This document shows, one piece after another, positions 7,349 through 13,425 of a DNA stretch of 18,277 bases. How positions within the stretch are numbered: position 1 is the first letter of the stretch; each line of letters starts with the position of its first letter. The notes below the pieces were generated by a model that searched no databases, had not been told where the DNA came from, and saw nothing but the letters and a program-made list of their open reading frames with translations. The translations under genes and the position numbers were made by a program. Origin of the DNA: CAXMST01 sp035267205 (GTDB lineage: Bacteria > Actinomycetota > Thermoleophilia > Solirubrobacterales > 70-9); NCBI GenBank assembly GCA_035267205.1, contig DATFLZ010000133.1:1-18277 (forward strand). The letters run 5' to 3'.

Positions 7349-7434
7349 GCGTTTCCTCACACATTCCCCTCCCCTTGCAAGCGAATTTGCAGGGAAAACA
7401 CGCCTTTGCGGGCCGTTTGGGCCCTATTGCAAGC
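7343..7434. repeat. Three helically phased copies of TTGCAAGC
   Basis: Exact copies lie at 7343-7350, 7375-7382 and 7427-7434. The outer two share a longer core, CCCTATTGCAAGC. Start-to-start spacings are 32 and 52 bases, close to three and five helical turns, so all three would face the same side of the DNA. The second copy is followed by TTGCA at 7387-7391, giving an inverted pair with TGCAA at 7376-7380. The stretch is AT-richer than its surroundings and lies directly upstream of the M23 gene. It looks like a multi-site operator; the regulator is not identifiable here. Confidence 0.6.
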
Positions 7435-7461
7435 TTTGCGTAAGGGACGGGGCGCTCCTTA

Positions 7462-7544
7462 GGGGCGGGTGGGGCGTGGCCCGCGAGCTTCTTCCGCACG
7501 AGCGAAGCGAGATGCGAGCGAGTGGGTCATGCCGGACCCGCCCC
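7462..7544. repeat. Long-range inverted repeat downstream of the AIM24 gene
   Basis: GGGGCGGGT at 7462-7470 is the exact reverse complement of ACCCGCCCC at 7536-7544, enclosing 65 bases rich in GCGAG/GCGAAGC repeats. It begins 20 bases after the AIM24 stop in that gene's direction. It may fold as part of a transcript end. Its G/C-only character lowers confidence. Confidence 0.3.
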
Positions 7545-7563
7545 ACCAGCAACGAGGGGACCC

Positions 7564-8238
7564 TCAGCCCGTGACTACAGGCGGGCCCTCCGAAGGCTGG
7601 ACCAGTACCCACCCCTGGCCGCTGAACCCGACCTGGATCGACTCCCCCGAGCCCATGCCGATCAGGGACTTGGCCTGGACGTCCGTCTTTACGTTGGTCG
7701 TCACCGATCCCGACCAGGCGATGGCGGCCTGGGGGTCGGCGAAGGTCGGGGCCTCGCCAACGTCGAGCAACACGGGCTCGCCCTCGCTGACCAGCGCAAC
7801 CTGTCCGCTGCCCTCGAGGTGAACGTTGAACAGGCCGCCCGCGAGCATCCCGGCCTTCCCGCCCTTGACCTTCTTGATGTCCCAGTCGATCCCGGTCTCG
7901 AAGGCGAGGACGTTGCGGCCGTTGACGGTGATCGAGTCGTTCTCGAGGTTGACCACGTGCACGAGCATCGCGCGCTCCGCGAGAAAGACCTCGCCGTTAC
8001 CGCTCGCCTTCATCAGGCGGAGGCTCTCCCCGGTGGCCGCCTTCTTCAGCAGCCGGCCCATACCGCCGCCGACGTGCTCGAAGTTGACGTCGCCCTGGTA
8101 GGCGACCATCGCCCCGTTACGGGCCATCACGGTTGCCTCGGCAAGCTCGATCTTGAGCAGGCGGGGATTCTGGACGGTGAAGCCCTCACCCGTCTCCCGC
8201 TCCTGGAACTGGTCGAGTGAGCCTGCGATATCGGTCAT
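7564..8238 (-). CDS. AIM24 family protein
   Basis: The 224-residue product matches the AIM24 (TIGR00266-like) family, named after a yeast mitochondrial protein; bacterial members have no settled function. Family features visible are a beta-rich body with the glycine-rich run GDVNFEHVGGGMGRLLKKAATGE broken across residues 48-70, the LNGRNVLAFE-like segment (TVNGRNVLAFETGIDWDIK) and the C-terminal VKTDVQAKSLIGMGSGES. There are no membrane segments or signal peptide, so it is cytoplasmic or peripheral. The start is ATG 8238 because GGAGGAGAT stands just upstream; the reading frame stays open further to 8535, but that part lacks family similarity. A TATTCT hexamer at 8276-8271 would give a leader of about 26 bases. 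It is divergent from the cell-wall-binding-repeat protein. Confidence 0.85.
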   Translation of the reverse strand: MTDIAGSLDQFQERETGEGFTVQNPRLLKIELAEATVMARNGAMVAYQGDVNFEHVGGGMGRLLKKAATGESLRLMKASGNGEVFLAERAMLVHVVNLENDSITVNGRNVLAFETGIDWDIKKVKGGKAGMLAGGLFNVHLEGSGQVALVSEGEPVLLDVGEAPTFADPQAAIAWSGSVTTNVKTDVQAKSLIGMGSGESIQVGFSGQGWVLVQPSEGPPVVTG

Positions 8239-8270
8239 CTGGATCTCCTCCGGCTGGTCGTGGGCGGCAG

Positions 8271-8276
8271 AGAATA
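8271..8276 (-). promoter_or_regulatory. Probable -10 element of the AIM24 gene
   Basis: TATTCT on the minus strand fits TAnnnT and is 32 bases before the ATG, leaving room for the GGAGGAGAT ribosome-binding site at about 8250-8242. In contrast to the divergent gene, this one has a conventional leader. Confidence 0.45.
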
Positions 8277-8334
8277 CGCCGCGGCAGCGGGCGCCCGGCC
8301 GCGCCCACGAAGCTGGGCCATGGCCGCCCCGTGC

Positions 8335-8340
8335 TAAGAC
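8335..8340 (+). promoter_or_regulatory. Probable -10 element of the CWB2-like gene (leaderless)
   Basis: TAAGAC (then T) ends seven bases before the GTG at 8348, placing the likely transcription start on the start codon. No Shine-Dalgarno is present. Inferred from pattern. Confidence 0.4.
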
Positions 8341-8347
8341 TGCGGAC

Positions 8348-9874
8348 GTGTCGCGACGGATCAAGCTGCCGCGTCTGCCCGGGCGGGGAAAGACGACGGG
8401 AGACAGGGGCGAGAGCCCACAGGAATCCGATTCCGCGTCGGGCGACCCGCCCAAGACGGAGCAGGCGACCAGCGCCGACTCGACGCCGAAGCCGGACGCG
8501 ACGGGGGCCGGTAGCGGGGATACCACGCCGATCACGCTCGGGCCGCCCGACCTCGACGCGGACGAACCCGGCGGCGAGGGCCCACTGTCCCAGCTCCAGC
8601 GCCCGGCGCTGATCGCCTCGGTCCTGCTGCTCGTCGCCGCCGCGGGCGTTGGTATCGGCTATCTGATCTTCGATGAAGGCGGCGATTCGGCACCCCCGCC
8701 CGCCGTCGCACCGACCGCGGTGATCGAGGCCGCACCCGAGCCCGAGGCGGCCGAGGAGATCGGATTCCCCGCCTTCGCTACCCAGAACACGACCCGCGTC
8801 GGCGGCCCGGACTCGGTCGCGGTCGCGGCCGGTGTCGCGCTGGCCTCGAGCCCATCCGTCGGTGGCGTCGGCGGCCCCGAGGTGGTCACGATCGCGCCCG
8901 AGGACTCCTGGCAGGCCGCCCTGGCGGCCGGCTCGCTCGCGGCCCGGCCGACCGGAGCGCCGATCCTGCTCGGGCGGCCCGGCGAGATTCCGGGCTTCAC
9001 GGCCGAGGCGCTCCGGGGCCTCGCGCCGACCGGCTCTGAACGGGGCGACGGCGTGCAGGTCGTCGCGATCGGCGGCGTCGCCTCGCCCGATGACCTACAG
9101 GCGGTCGAGCTGACCGGGGACGACCCGGCCGAGCTCGCGAAGCTGATCGACCGCCAGCGCGGGCGACTGAGCGGGGTCGAGAACCCGCCCAGCATTCTCG
9201 TCACCAGCGCCGAGCAGGCTCCCTTCGCGATGCCGGCCGCAGCGTGGGCGGCGCGATCCGGCGACCCGATCGTCTTCGCCGACGGCGATGAGGTCCCGCA
9301 GGCGACCATCGACGTGATCGAGCGCCATCCCGACGCCCGGGTCTACGTGCTCGGCCCGGAGTCGGTGATCGGCAAGAAGGCGGTCAGGCAGCTCGGGCGC
9401 ACGGCCGGGCGGGCAATTCGGATCGCGGGACCCGACCCGATCACCAACGCCATCACGTTCGCCCGGTTCGTCGATGGCGCGTTCGGCTGGAACATCAACG
9501 ACCCCGGTCACGGCTTCACGATCGCCAACACCGACCGTCCCGCCGACGCGGGCGCCGGCGCGCCGCTTGCCGCCGGGGGCAAGCCGGGGCCGCTCCTGCT
9601 CACCGACTCGGCGACGGAGATGCCGCGGGAGCTCCGCAACTACCTGCTGGACACAAAGCCCGGGTTCACCGACGACCCGACCCGCGCGATCTACAACCAC
9701 GTCTGGCTGCTCGGGGACACCAGCGCGATCTCGCTTGATTTCCAGGCTCAGGTCGATGAGCTGACGAGGCTCGAGCAGGTCAGCCGGGGCGCCGGCGTCC
9801 CGGAGTTCGACGCGGGCCAGGACGAACCCGAAGCGGAGGTCGACCCCTCCCGGCTGAAGCCCGACGCGCCCTGA
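8348..9874 (+). CDS. Membrane-anchored protein with cell-wall-binding-repeat-2-like modules
   Basis: I chose GTG 8348 (508 residues) because a -10-like TAAGAC lies seven bases upstream and the earlier open frame overlaps the AIM24 gene. Residues 1-85 are a disordered, charged Ser/Pro/Asp-rich cytoplasmic tail; 86-108 form one transmembrane helix (ALIASVLLLVAAAGVGIGYL); the rest should be outside. The exterior shows three repeats of the CWB2 (PF04122) type: about 144-250 (TTRVGGPDSVAVAAGVALA, SWQAALAAGSLAA, PILLGRPGEIP, VVAIGG), 280-350 (ILVTSAEQAPFAMPAAAWAA, PIVFADGDEVP, VYVLGPESVIG) and 355-465 (AIRIAGPDPITNAITFARF, PLLLTDS, HVWLLGDTSAIS). In clostridia such triplets bind anionic wall polymers. 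The motifs here are degenerate, so wall binding is an inference. It may lead a transcript with the two following genes. Confidence 0.75.
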   Translation: MSRRIKLPRLPGRGKTTGDRGESPQESDSASGDPPKTEQATSADSTPKPDATGAGSGDTTPITLGPPDLDADEPGGEGPLSQLQRPALIASVLLLVAAAGVGIGYLIFDEGGDSAPPPAVAPTAVIEAAPEPEAAEEIGFPAFATQNTTRVGGPDSVAVAAGVALASSPSVGGVGGPEVVTIAPEDSWQAALAAGSLAARPTGAPILLGRPGEIPGFTAEALRGLAPTGSERGDGVQVVAIGGVASPDDLQAVELTGDDPAELAKLIDRQRGRLSGVENPPSILVTSAEQAPFAMPAAAWAARSGDPIVFADGDEVPQATIDVIERHPDARVYVLGPESVIGKKAVRQLGRTAGRAIRIAGPDPITNAITFARFVDGAFGWNINDPGHGFTIANTDRPADAGAGAPLAAGGKPGPLLLTDSATEMPRELRNYLLDTKPGFTDDPTRAIYNHVWLLGDTSAISLDFQAQVDELTRLEQVSRGAGVPEFDAGQDEPEAEVDPSRLKPDAP

Positions 9875-9909
9875 TCCGAGCGGAGGTGCCGCCCGGCGCG
9901 AGCGGCGGA

Positions 9910-9915
9910 TAGTCT
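9910..9915 (+). promoter_or_regulatory. Possible -10 element before the 83-residue ORF
   Basis: TAGTCT fits TAnnnT and ends ten bases before the ATG at 9926. If active, the small gene and the metallo-hydrolase would form their own near-leaderless two-gene unit and not be a tail of the upstream gene. Confidence 0.4.
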
Positions 9916-9925
9916 GGTGCTGACG

Positions 9926-10177
9926 ATGAGCGAAGCCGAGAGCGCCCAGCGGCTGGATCCGAACCGACGCGTGACGGTCGAGGACATCCGCGCGCTCGCC
10001 GGCCCCGCCACGCCGCACTTCGCGCTGCAGATCCGCAACCGGATCGAGCGGCTGATCGCGTCGCTGGACGAGCAGGATCCCGCTCGCGCCGAGGGGCTCC
10101 AGCAGGTCCGGCGGCTGACCGCGCTCGCCGACAACACCGGGGAGCCCCGCGGTCCCGGGCCCGGCAGCCCCTTGTAG
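9926..10177 (+). CDS. Small protein of unknown function (83 residues)
   Basis: I do not recognise the family. The protein starts at ATG 9926 (an in-frame GTG at 9917 would add three residues). Residues 15-70 look wholly helical and amphipathic, with VTVEDIRALAGPATPHFALQ, then IRNRIERLIASLDEQDP and RAEGLQQVRRLTALA; the last dozen residues are Gly/Pro-rich. There are no cysteines, membrane segment or signal. Third codon positions are mostly G or C as in the neighbours, which supports real coding. Its TAG stop is one base before the GTG of the metallo-hydrolase, so the two are probably translationally coupled. It may be a partner or chaperone of that enzyme, but this is only suggested by proximity. 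Confidence 0.65.
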   Translation: MSEAESAQRLDPNRRVTVEDIRALAGPATPHFALQIRNRIERLIASLDEQDPARAEGLQQVRRLTALADNTGEPRGPGPGSPL

Positions 10178-10178
10178 C

Positions 10179-10841
10179 GTGAAGCAGCTCGCTCCCGACG
10201 TCTGGCAGCTCCGCGGCTTCCGCAACGCGATCAACGTCTACATGATCGAGGACGTTCTGATCGATGCCGCGACGAAGCTAGCCGGCCGGCGCGTGCTCGG
10301 CGAGATCGAAAGCCGCCCGCTCTCGATGGTCGCGCTCACGCACTGCCACCCGGACCACCAGGGCGTCGCGAAGAAGGTCTGCGAGGCCCGTGGCGTTCCG
10401 CTCGCGTGCCACGCCGACGATGTCGACGCGATGGAGGGCCGCGCCCCGGTGCAGCCCGCCAACCCCGACCACCCTCTCAACCGCCTGATCTCGGCCGCCT
10501 GGGCGGGGCCGCCCCACGAGGTGGGCCGGGTGCTCCAGGAAGGGGACGAGGTTGCCGGCTTCCGGGTCGTCCACGCTCCCGGGCACGCCCCCGGCGAGGT
10601 GATCTACTTCCGCGACTCCGACCGGGTCGCGATCTGCGGCGACGTCGTCAACAACGTCGACCTCGCGACCGGCCGCGTCCGGGTGGGCGAGCCGCCCGAC
10701 CTCTTCACCCTCGACGTGGCCGAGAATCGGCGCTCGATCCGCAAGCTCGCCGAGCTCGAGCCGACCCTGGTCCTCGCCGGCCACGGCCCTCCCCTGCGCG
10801 ACGTCGCGGAGCTGGAGCGCCTGGCCGGAAGTCTCGGCTAG
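10179..10841 (+). CDS. MBL-fold metallo-hydrolase
   Basis: The 220-residue protein is a stand-alone metallo-beta-lactamase-fold domain. The dinuclear metal-site motifs are complete: H55, H57, D59 and H60 in THCHPDHQG, H136 in HAPGHAPGE, D155 in CGDVV, and H202 in AGHGPP. The HxHxDH type with this C-terminal GHGPP is typical of glyoxalase II-like and related thioester or lactone hydrolases; the substrate cannot be assigned. It has no signal peptide, so it is cytoplasmic. GTG 10179 follows the previous stop codon by one base and the family N-terminus (LAPDVWQLRG) starts right there. A strong hairpin starts at its stop codon, marking the likely end of the transcript. Confidence 0.88.
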   Translation: MKQLAPDVWQLRGFRNAINVYMIEDVLIDAATKLAGRRVLGEIESRPLSMVALTHCHPDHQGVAKKVCEARGVPLACHADDVDAMEGRAPVQPANPDHPLNRLISAAWAGPPHEVGRVLQEGDEVAGFRVVHAPGHAPGEVIYFRDSDRVAICGDVVNNVDLATGRVRVGEPPDLFTLDVAENRRSIRKLAELEPTLVLAGHGPPLRDVAELERLAGSLG

Positions 10842-10868
10842 CCGCGCTCGAAGTCGATCGAACGCGGC
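10841..10868. terminator. Hairpin between convergent MBL and thiolase genes, probable terminator
   Basis: Arms of 11 bases (10841-10851 and 10858-10868) pair with one mismatch around a six-base loop, starting on the last base of the MBL stop codon and ending 26 bases from the thiolase stop. There is no U-run. Placement between two convergent genes favours a bidirectional terminator or 3'-end stabiliser. Confidence 0.5.
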
Positions 10869-10893
10869 TCCGTGAGGGCGCGTCCGCGCACCG

Positions 10894-12072
10894 TCAAACG
10901 CGCTCGATGAGCGTCCCGGTGCCGAGGCCGCCGCCGCAGCACATCGTCACCAGGCCGGTCTGCTTGTCGTCCCGCTCCATCTCGTGCAGCAGCGTGGTCA
11001 TCAACCGGGCGCCGGTCGAGCCGAGCGGGTGGCCGAGGGCCATCGCGCCGCCGTTCACGTTGACGCGGTCCATGTCGGGCTCGTGCTCGCGGTACCACGC
11101 GGCGAGCACCGAGGAGAAGGCCTCGTTGACCTCGAACAGGTCGATGTCGTCGATCGTCATCCCGTTCCGCCCGAGGATCTTCTCGGTCGCGGGGATCGGG
11201 CCCGTGAGCATGATCACCGGGTCGACGCCGACGGTGGTCTGATCCACGATCCGCGCGCGCGGCGTCAGCCCGAGCGCCTTCGCCTTGTCGGCGCTCATCA
11301 GCAGGACCGCGGCAGCGCCGTCGGAGATCTGTGACGAGTTGCCGGCCGTGATCTTGCCGTCCTCCTTGAACGCGGGCTTCAGCTCGCTGAGCTTCTCGAG
11401 CGTCGTGCCCGGACGGATGCCCTGGTCGGCCACGTGGGTGTCCCCGTTGACCTGCATCGGCACGACCTCCCGCTCGAAGCGGCCCTCCTCGGTGGCCCGC
11501 TGGGCGAGCTCATGGGAACGGACGCCGAGCTCGTCCAGCTCGGAGCGGGGGATCTCCCACTTGTCGGCGATCATCTCGGCCGAGAGGCCCTGCGGCACGA
11601 GGTCGTACTGCTCGCGGAGCGCCTCCGAGAACGGCATCCCATGCTCCTCCATGACCTTGAAGCCGTCACCGAAGGAGATGTGCCCCATGTGCTCGACGCC
11701 GCCCCCGACCGCCACGTCGTGGACGCCCGAGGCGATCAGGGCCGCCGCGAAGTTGATGCCCTGCTGGGCCGAGCCGCACTGACGATCGACCGTGGTCGCC
11801 GCGGTCTCGATCGGCAGGCCGGCCTCGAGCCAGGCGTTGCGGGTGATGTTGGTGCTCTGCTCGCCGAACTGCTGAACGCAGCCGCCGACCACGTCCTCGA
11901 CCTCGGACGGATCGATGCCCGAGCGGTCGATCAGCGCGCTGAAGGCGCTCGCCAGCAGGGTCGAGGCATGCATGTCCTTGTAGTAGCCCTTCTCCTCGTG
12001 GCCGCGACCGACCGGGGTGCGAACCGCCTCGACGATGACGACCTCACGCCCGCCGAACTTGCCATCACTCAT
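10894..12072 (-). CDS. Acetyl-CoA C-acyltransferase (thiolase)
   Basis: Thiolases cleave 3-ketoacyl-CoA to acetyl-CoA in beta-oxidation or condense two acetyl-CoA. The 392-residue protein has the full catalytic set: nucleophile C99 in DRQCGSAQQ, H348 in NGGAMALGHPLGSTGARL, and the second cysteine C378 in TMCCGGGLGTG. VRTPVGR at the N-terminus and NEAFSS are also family features. Degradative and biosynthetic thiolases cannot be separated with certainty; the length and the neighbouring 3-hydroxyacyl-CoA dehydrogenase favour acyl-CoA breakdown. The ATG at 12072 is preceded by GAGGAAAGG about 12 bases upstream, and a TACGCT hexamer at 12131-12126 gives a leader of about 47 bases. It is transcribed away from the dehydrogenase from a shared 140-base region. 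Confidence 0.95.
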   Translation of the reverse strand: MSDGKFGGREVVIVEAVRTPVGRGHEEKGYYKDMHASTLLASAFSALIDRSGIDPSEVEDVVGGCVQQFGEQSTNITRNAWLEAGLPIETAATTVDRQCGSAQQGINFAAALIASGVHDVAVGGGVEHMGHISFGDGFKVMEEHGMPFSEALREQYDLVPQGLSAEMIADKWEIPRSELDELGVRSHELAQRATEEGRFEREVVPMQVNGDTHVADQGIRPGTTLEKLSELKPAFKEDGKITAGNSSQISDGAAAVLLMSADKAKALGLTPRARIVDQTTVGVDPVIMLTGPIPATEKILGRNGMTIDDIDLFEVNEAFSSVLAAWYREHEPDMDRVNVNGGAMALGHPLGSTGARLMTTLLHEMERDDKQTGLVTMCCGGGLGTGTLIERV

Positions 12073-12125
12073 GCTCGAAGCCTTTCCTCGCGTTCACTGT
12101 CGTTGCCATGACCGATACGGGAGCG

Positions 12126-12131
12126 AGCGTA
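12126..12131 (-). promoter_or_regulatory. Probable -10 element of the thiolase gene
   Basis: TACGCT on the minus strand fits TAnnnT, 53 bases before the ATG; a Shine-Dalgarno-containing leader of about 47 bases would follow. A TATCGG closer to the gene is a weaker alternative. Confidence 0.35.
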
Positions 12132-12140
12132 GCCGATCGA

Positions 12141-12156
12141 CTGGCCCGTCAGCCAG
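12141..12156. promoter_or_regulatory. Small dyad in the thiolase/dehydrogenase divergent region
   Basis: CTGGC and GCCAG flank six bases, midway between the two divergent genes. It could be a half-conserved operator for a common regulator, but five-base arms arise often by chance in GC-rich DNA. Confidence 0.2.
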
Positions 12157-12197
12157 GGTGCCTCCGGGGCGGCGGACGCCGACCCCCTCGGGCGTGA

Positions 12198-12203
12198 TAG
12201 CAA
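12198..12203 (+). promoter_or_regulatory. Possible -10 element of the dehydrogenase gene (near leaderless)
   Basis: TAGCAA within GTGATAGCAAGC ends nine bases before the GTG at 12213. There is no Shine-Dalgarno. The last base departs from TAnnnT, so confidence is modest. Confidence 0.3.
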
Positions 12204-12212
12204 GCACTCCCC

Positions 12213-13037
12213 GTGAGTTCTCCAAACGGCTATCTCAGCCCTGCAGTGGCAGGCAGCGGCGCAATCGCGTGCGGCGTAGCCGCCTGCGCAACCGCGCTCG
12301 GCGAGGTGCGCCTGCTCGCGCGTAGCGACCAGTCGGCCTGGCGCGCCGAGGAGCGGATCGAGCAGCTCTGCGCAAAGGTCGAGGGCGGGGATTCGGGCAA
12401 CGCCCGGGTCACGACCGATGTCGCCGAGCTGGCCGGCTGCGATCTGGTCGTCGAGGCGATCGCCGAGCAGGTCGAAGCGAAGGTCGCACTCCACAGCACG
12501 CTGGCCGAGAGCTGCCCCGACGCCGATCTGGCGACCACCACGTCGTCGCTGGGGATCAGTGACCTCGCGAGCCGCATCGGCGAGCCGGGCCGCTTCTACG
12601 GCCTCCACGTCTTCAATCCGGTGATCAAGATGGAGCTGATCGAGCTCTGCCTCCCGGATCAGCTCGACGACGGCGTCGGTGAGCGGGCTCGCGCCTTCTG
12701 TGACGCCCTCGGCAAGCGCGCGGTGGACGTGCCTGACGAGCCGGGCTTCGCCGTCAACCGCCTGCTCTTTCCCTTCCTCTTCGACGCGGTCCGCCTGCTC
12801 GAGCGGACCGCGATGCCACCCGAGGACATCGATGCCTGCATGACCCTGGGAACGGGTCAGCCGATGGGGCCGCTGAAGCTGCTGGACTTCGTCGGCATCG
12901 ACGTCGCCGCGGCGATCGGCGACAGCCTGCACGCGGACAGCGGCGAGCCCGCTCACCGTCCCCCGGGCCGCCTGATCACGATGGTCGGCGACGGCCACCT
13001 CGGTCGCAAGGCGGGCCGAGGCTTCTACACCTACTAG
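12213..13037 (+). CDS. 3-hydroxyacyl-CoA dehydrogenase family protein (3-hydroxybutyryl-CoA dehydrogenase-like)
   Basis: The family oxidises 3-hydroxyacyl-CoA to 3-ketoacyl-CoA or runs in reverse. The 274-residue protein has an N-terminal Rossmann domain with the nucleotide loop GSGAIACG (residues 14-21), VVEAIAEQ (79-86), the serine block TTTSSLGI (108-115) and the catalytic H132 in GLHVFNP, then a C-terminal helical dimerisation domain with N182 in PGFAVNRLL and LGTGQPMGPLKLLDFVGID. All catalytic residues are present. The second beta strand ends in LLARS (R37, S38) where NAD-dependent members usually carry an acidic residue, which hints at NADP(H). The start is GTG 12213, with no ribosome-binding site and a -10-like hexamer close by. 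Its product is the substrate of the divergent thiolase. Confidence 0.9.
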   Translation: MSSPNGYLSPAVAGSGAIACGVAACATALGEVRLLARSDQSAWRAEERIEQLCAKVEGGDSGNARVTTDVAELAGCDLVVEAIAEQVEAKVALHSTLAESCPDADLATTTSSLGISDLASRIGEPGRFYGLHVFNPVIKMELIELCLPDQLDDGVGERARAFCDALGKRAVDVPDEPGFAVNRLLFPFLFDAVRLLERTAMPPEDIDACMTLGTGQPMGPLKLLDFVGIDVAAAIGDSLHADSGEPAHRPPGRLITMVGDGHLGRKAGRGFYTY

Positions 13038-13048
13038 GCCGGGAGCGG

Positions 13049-13061
13049 CGGGCTCAGCCCG
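13049..13061. terminator. Small hairpin at the convergent junction
   Basis: CGGGC and GCCCG flank a three-base loop and cover the stop codon of the minus-strand small gene, 12 bases after the dehydrogenase stop. It is short and without a U-run; a terminator role is only suggested by position. Confidence 0.25.
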
Positions 13062-13344
13062 AGCGAGCCGCCGGCGACGACTCGCGGTCCGGCCGCTCCC
13101 GATCGGGGCGATGCCGCGCCCGCTGCCCGCAGCGGTCCCAGACGACGTCGGCCTCCGAGACGCCCTGAGCGGACGCGGTCGAGGTCACCTCAGCCCAGGG
13201 GAGCTGCGCGTCGGGGAGCTCATCCCAGCGGGCGAGCTCGAGCGCCTCCAGCGCCCGGGAGAGAGCCGGACCGAGGTGCTCCTCCGAGCGCAACAGTGCC
13301 TTCAGTACCTCAAGCTGTTTGTCGCTGAAGCGGACATCCCACAT
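13054..13344 (-). CDS. Small protein of unknown function (96 residues)
   Basis: I do not recognise this protein. The start is ATG 13344, because AAGGAG lies six bases upstream; a longer frame from 13377 lacks such a site. Residues 1-50 look helical (WDVRFSDKQLEVLKALLRSE and PALSRALEALELARWDEL), followed by a more variable stretch and a highly charged Arg/Asp/Glu/Pro tail (about 78-96) that looks disordered. One cysteine and no membrane segment are present. A TAGCTT at 13382-13377 would give a leader of about 26 bases, so it likely has its own promoter although it lies 81 bases downstream of the CBS-domain gene in the same direction. Its good translation signals argue for a real gene. Confidence 0.6.
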   Translation of the reverse strand: MWDVRFSDKQLEVLKALLRSEEHLGPALSRALEALELARWDELPDAQLPWAEVTSTASAQGVSEADVVWDRCGQRARHRPDRERPDRESSPAARSG

Positions 13345-13376
13345 GAGCGACTCCTTCCTCTCTCCGAATGTGCGCA

Positions 13377-13382
13377 AAGCTA
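13377..13382 (-). promoter_or_regulatory. Possible -10 element of the 96-residue ORF
   Basis: TAGCTT on the minus strand fits TAnnnT, 32 bases before the ATG, with the AAGGAG ribosome-binding site between them. Confidence 0.35.
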
Positions 13383-13425
13383 CGAAAGCCTGCGGACGGA
13401 GCCGTCGCGGGCGAGGGTCCCGGGG

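Noticed and set aside
7224..7499. 91-codon minus-strand ORF with several cysteines over the M23 upstream region
   Set aside because: Its repeated LAIG and CK segments come from the TTGCAAGC repeats and it overlaps the M23 start. No ribosome-binding site; regulatory DNA is the better explanation.
7440..7563. tRNA or small structured RNA gene in the AIM24-M23 gap
   Set aside because: No cloverleaf arms, no T-loop GTTCGA-type sequence and no CCA end could be placed; only a GC inverted repeat remains.
9095..10234. 379-codon minus-strand frame opposite the CWB2-like gene and the small ORF
   Set aside because: It would span the ends of two plus-strand genes. It has no motif and the composition is typical of antisense translation.
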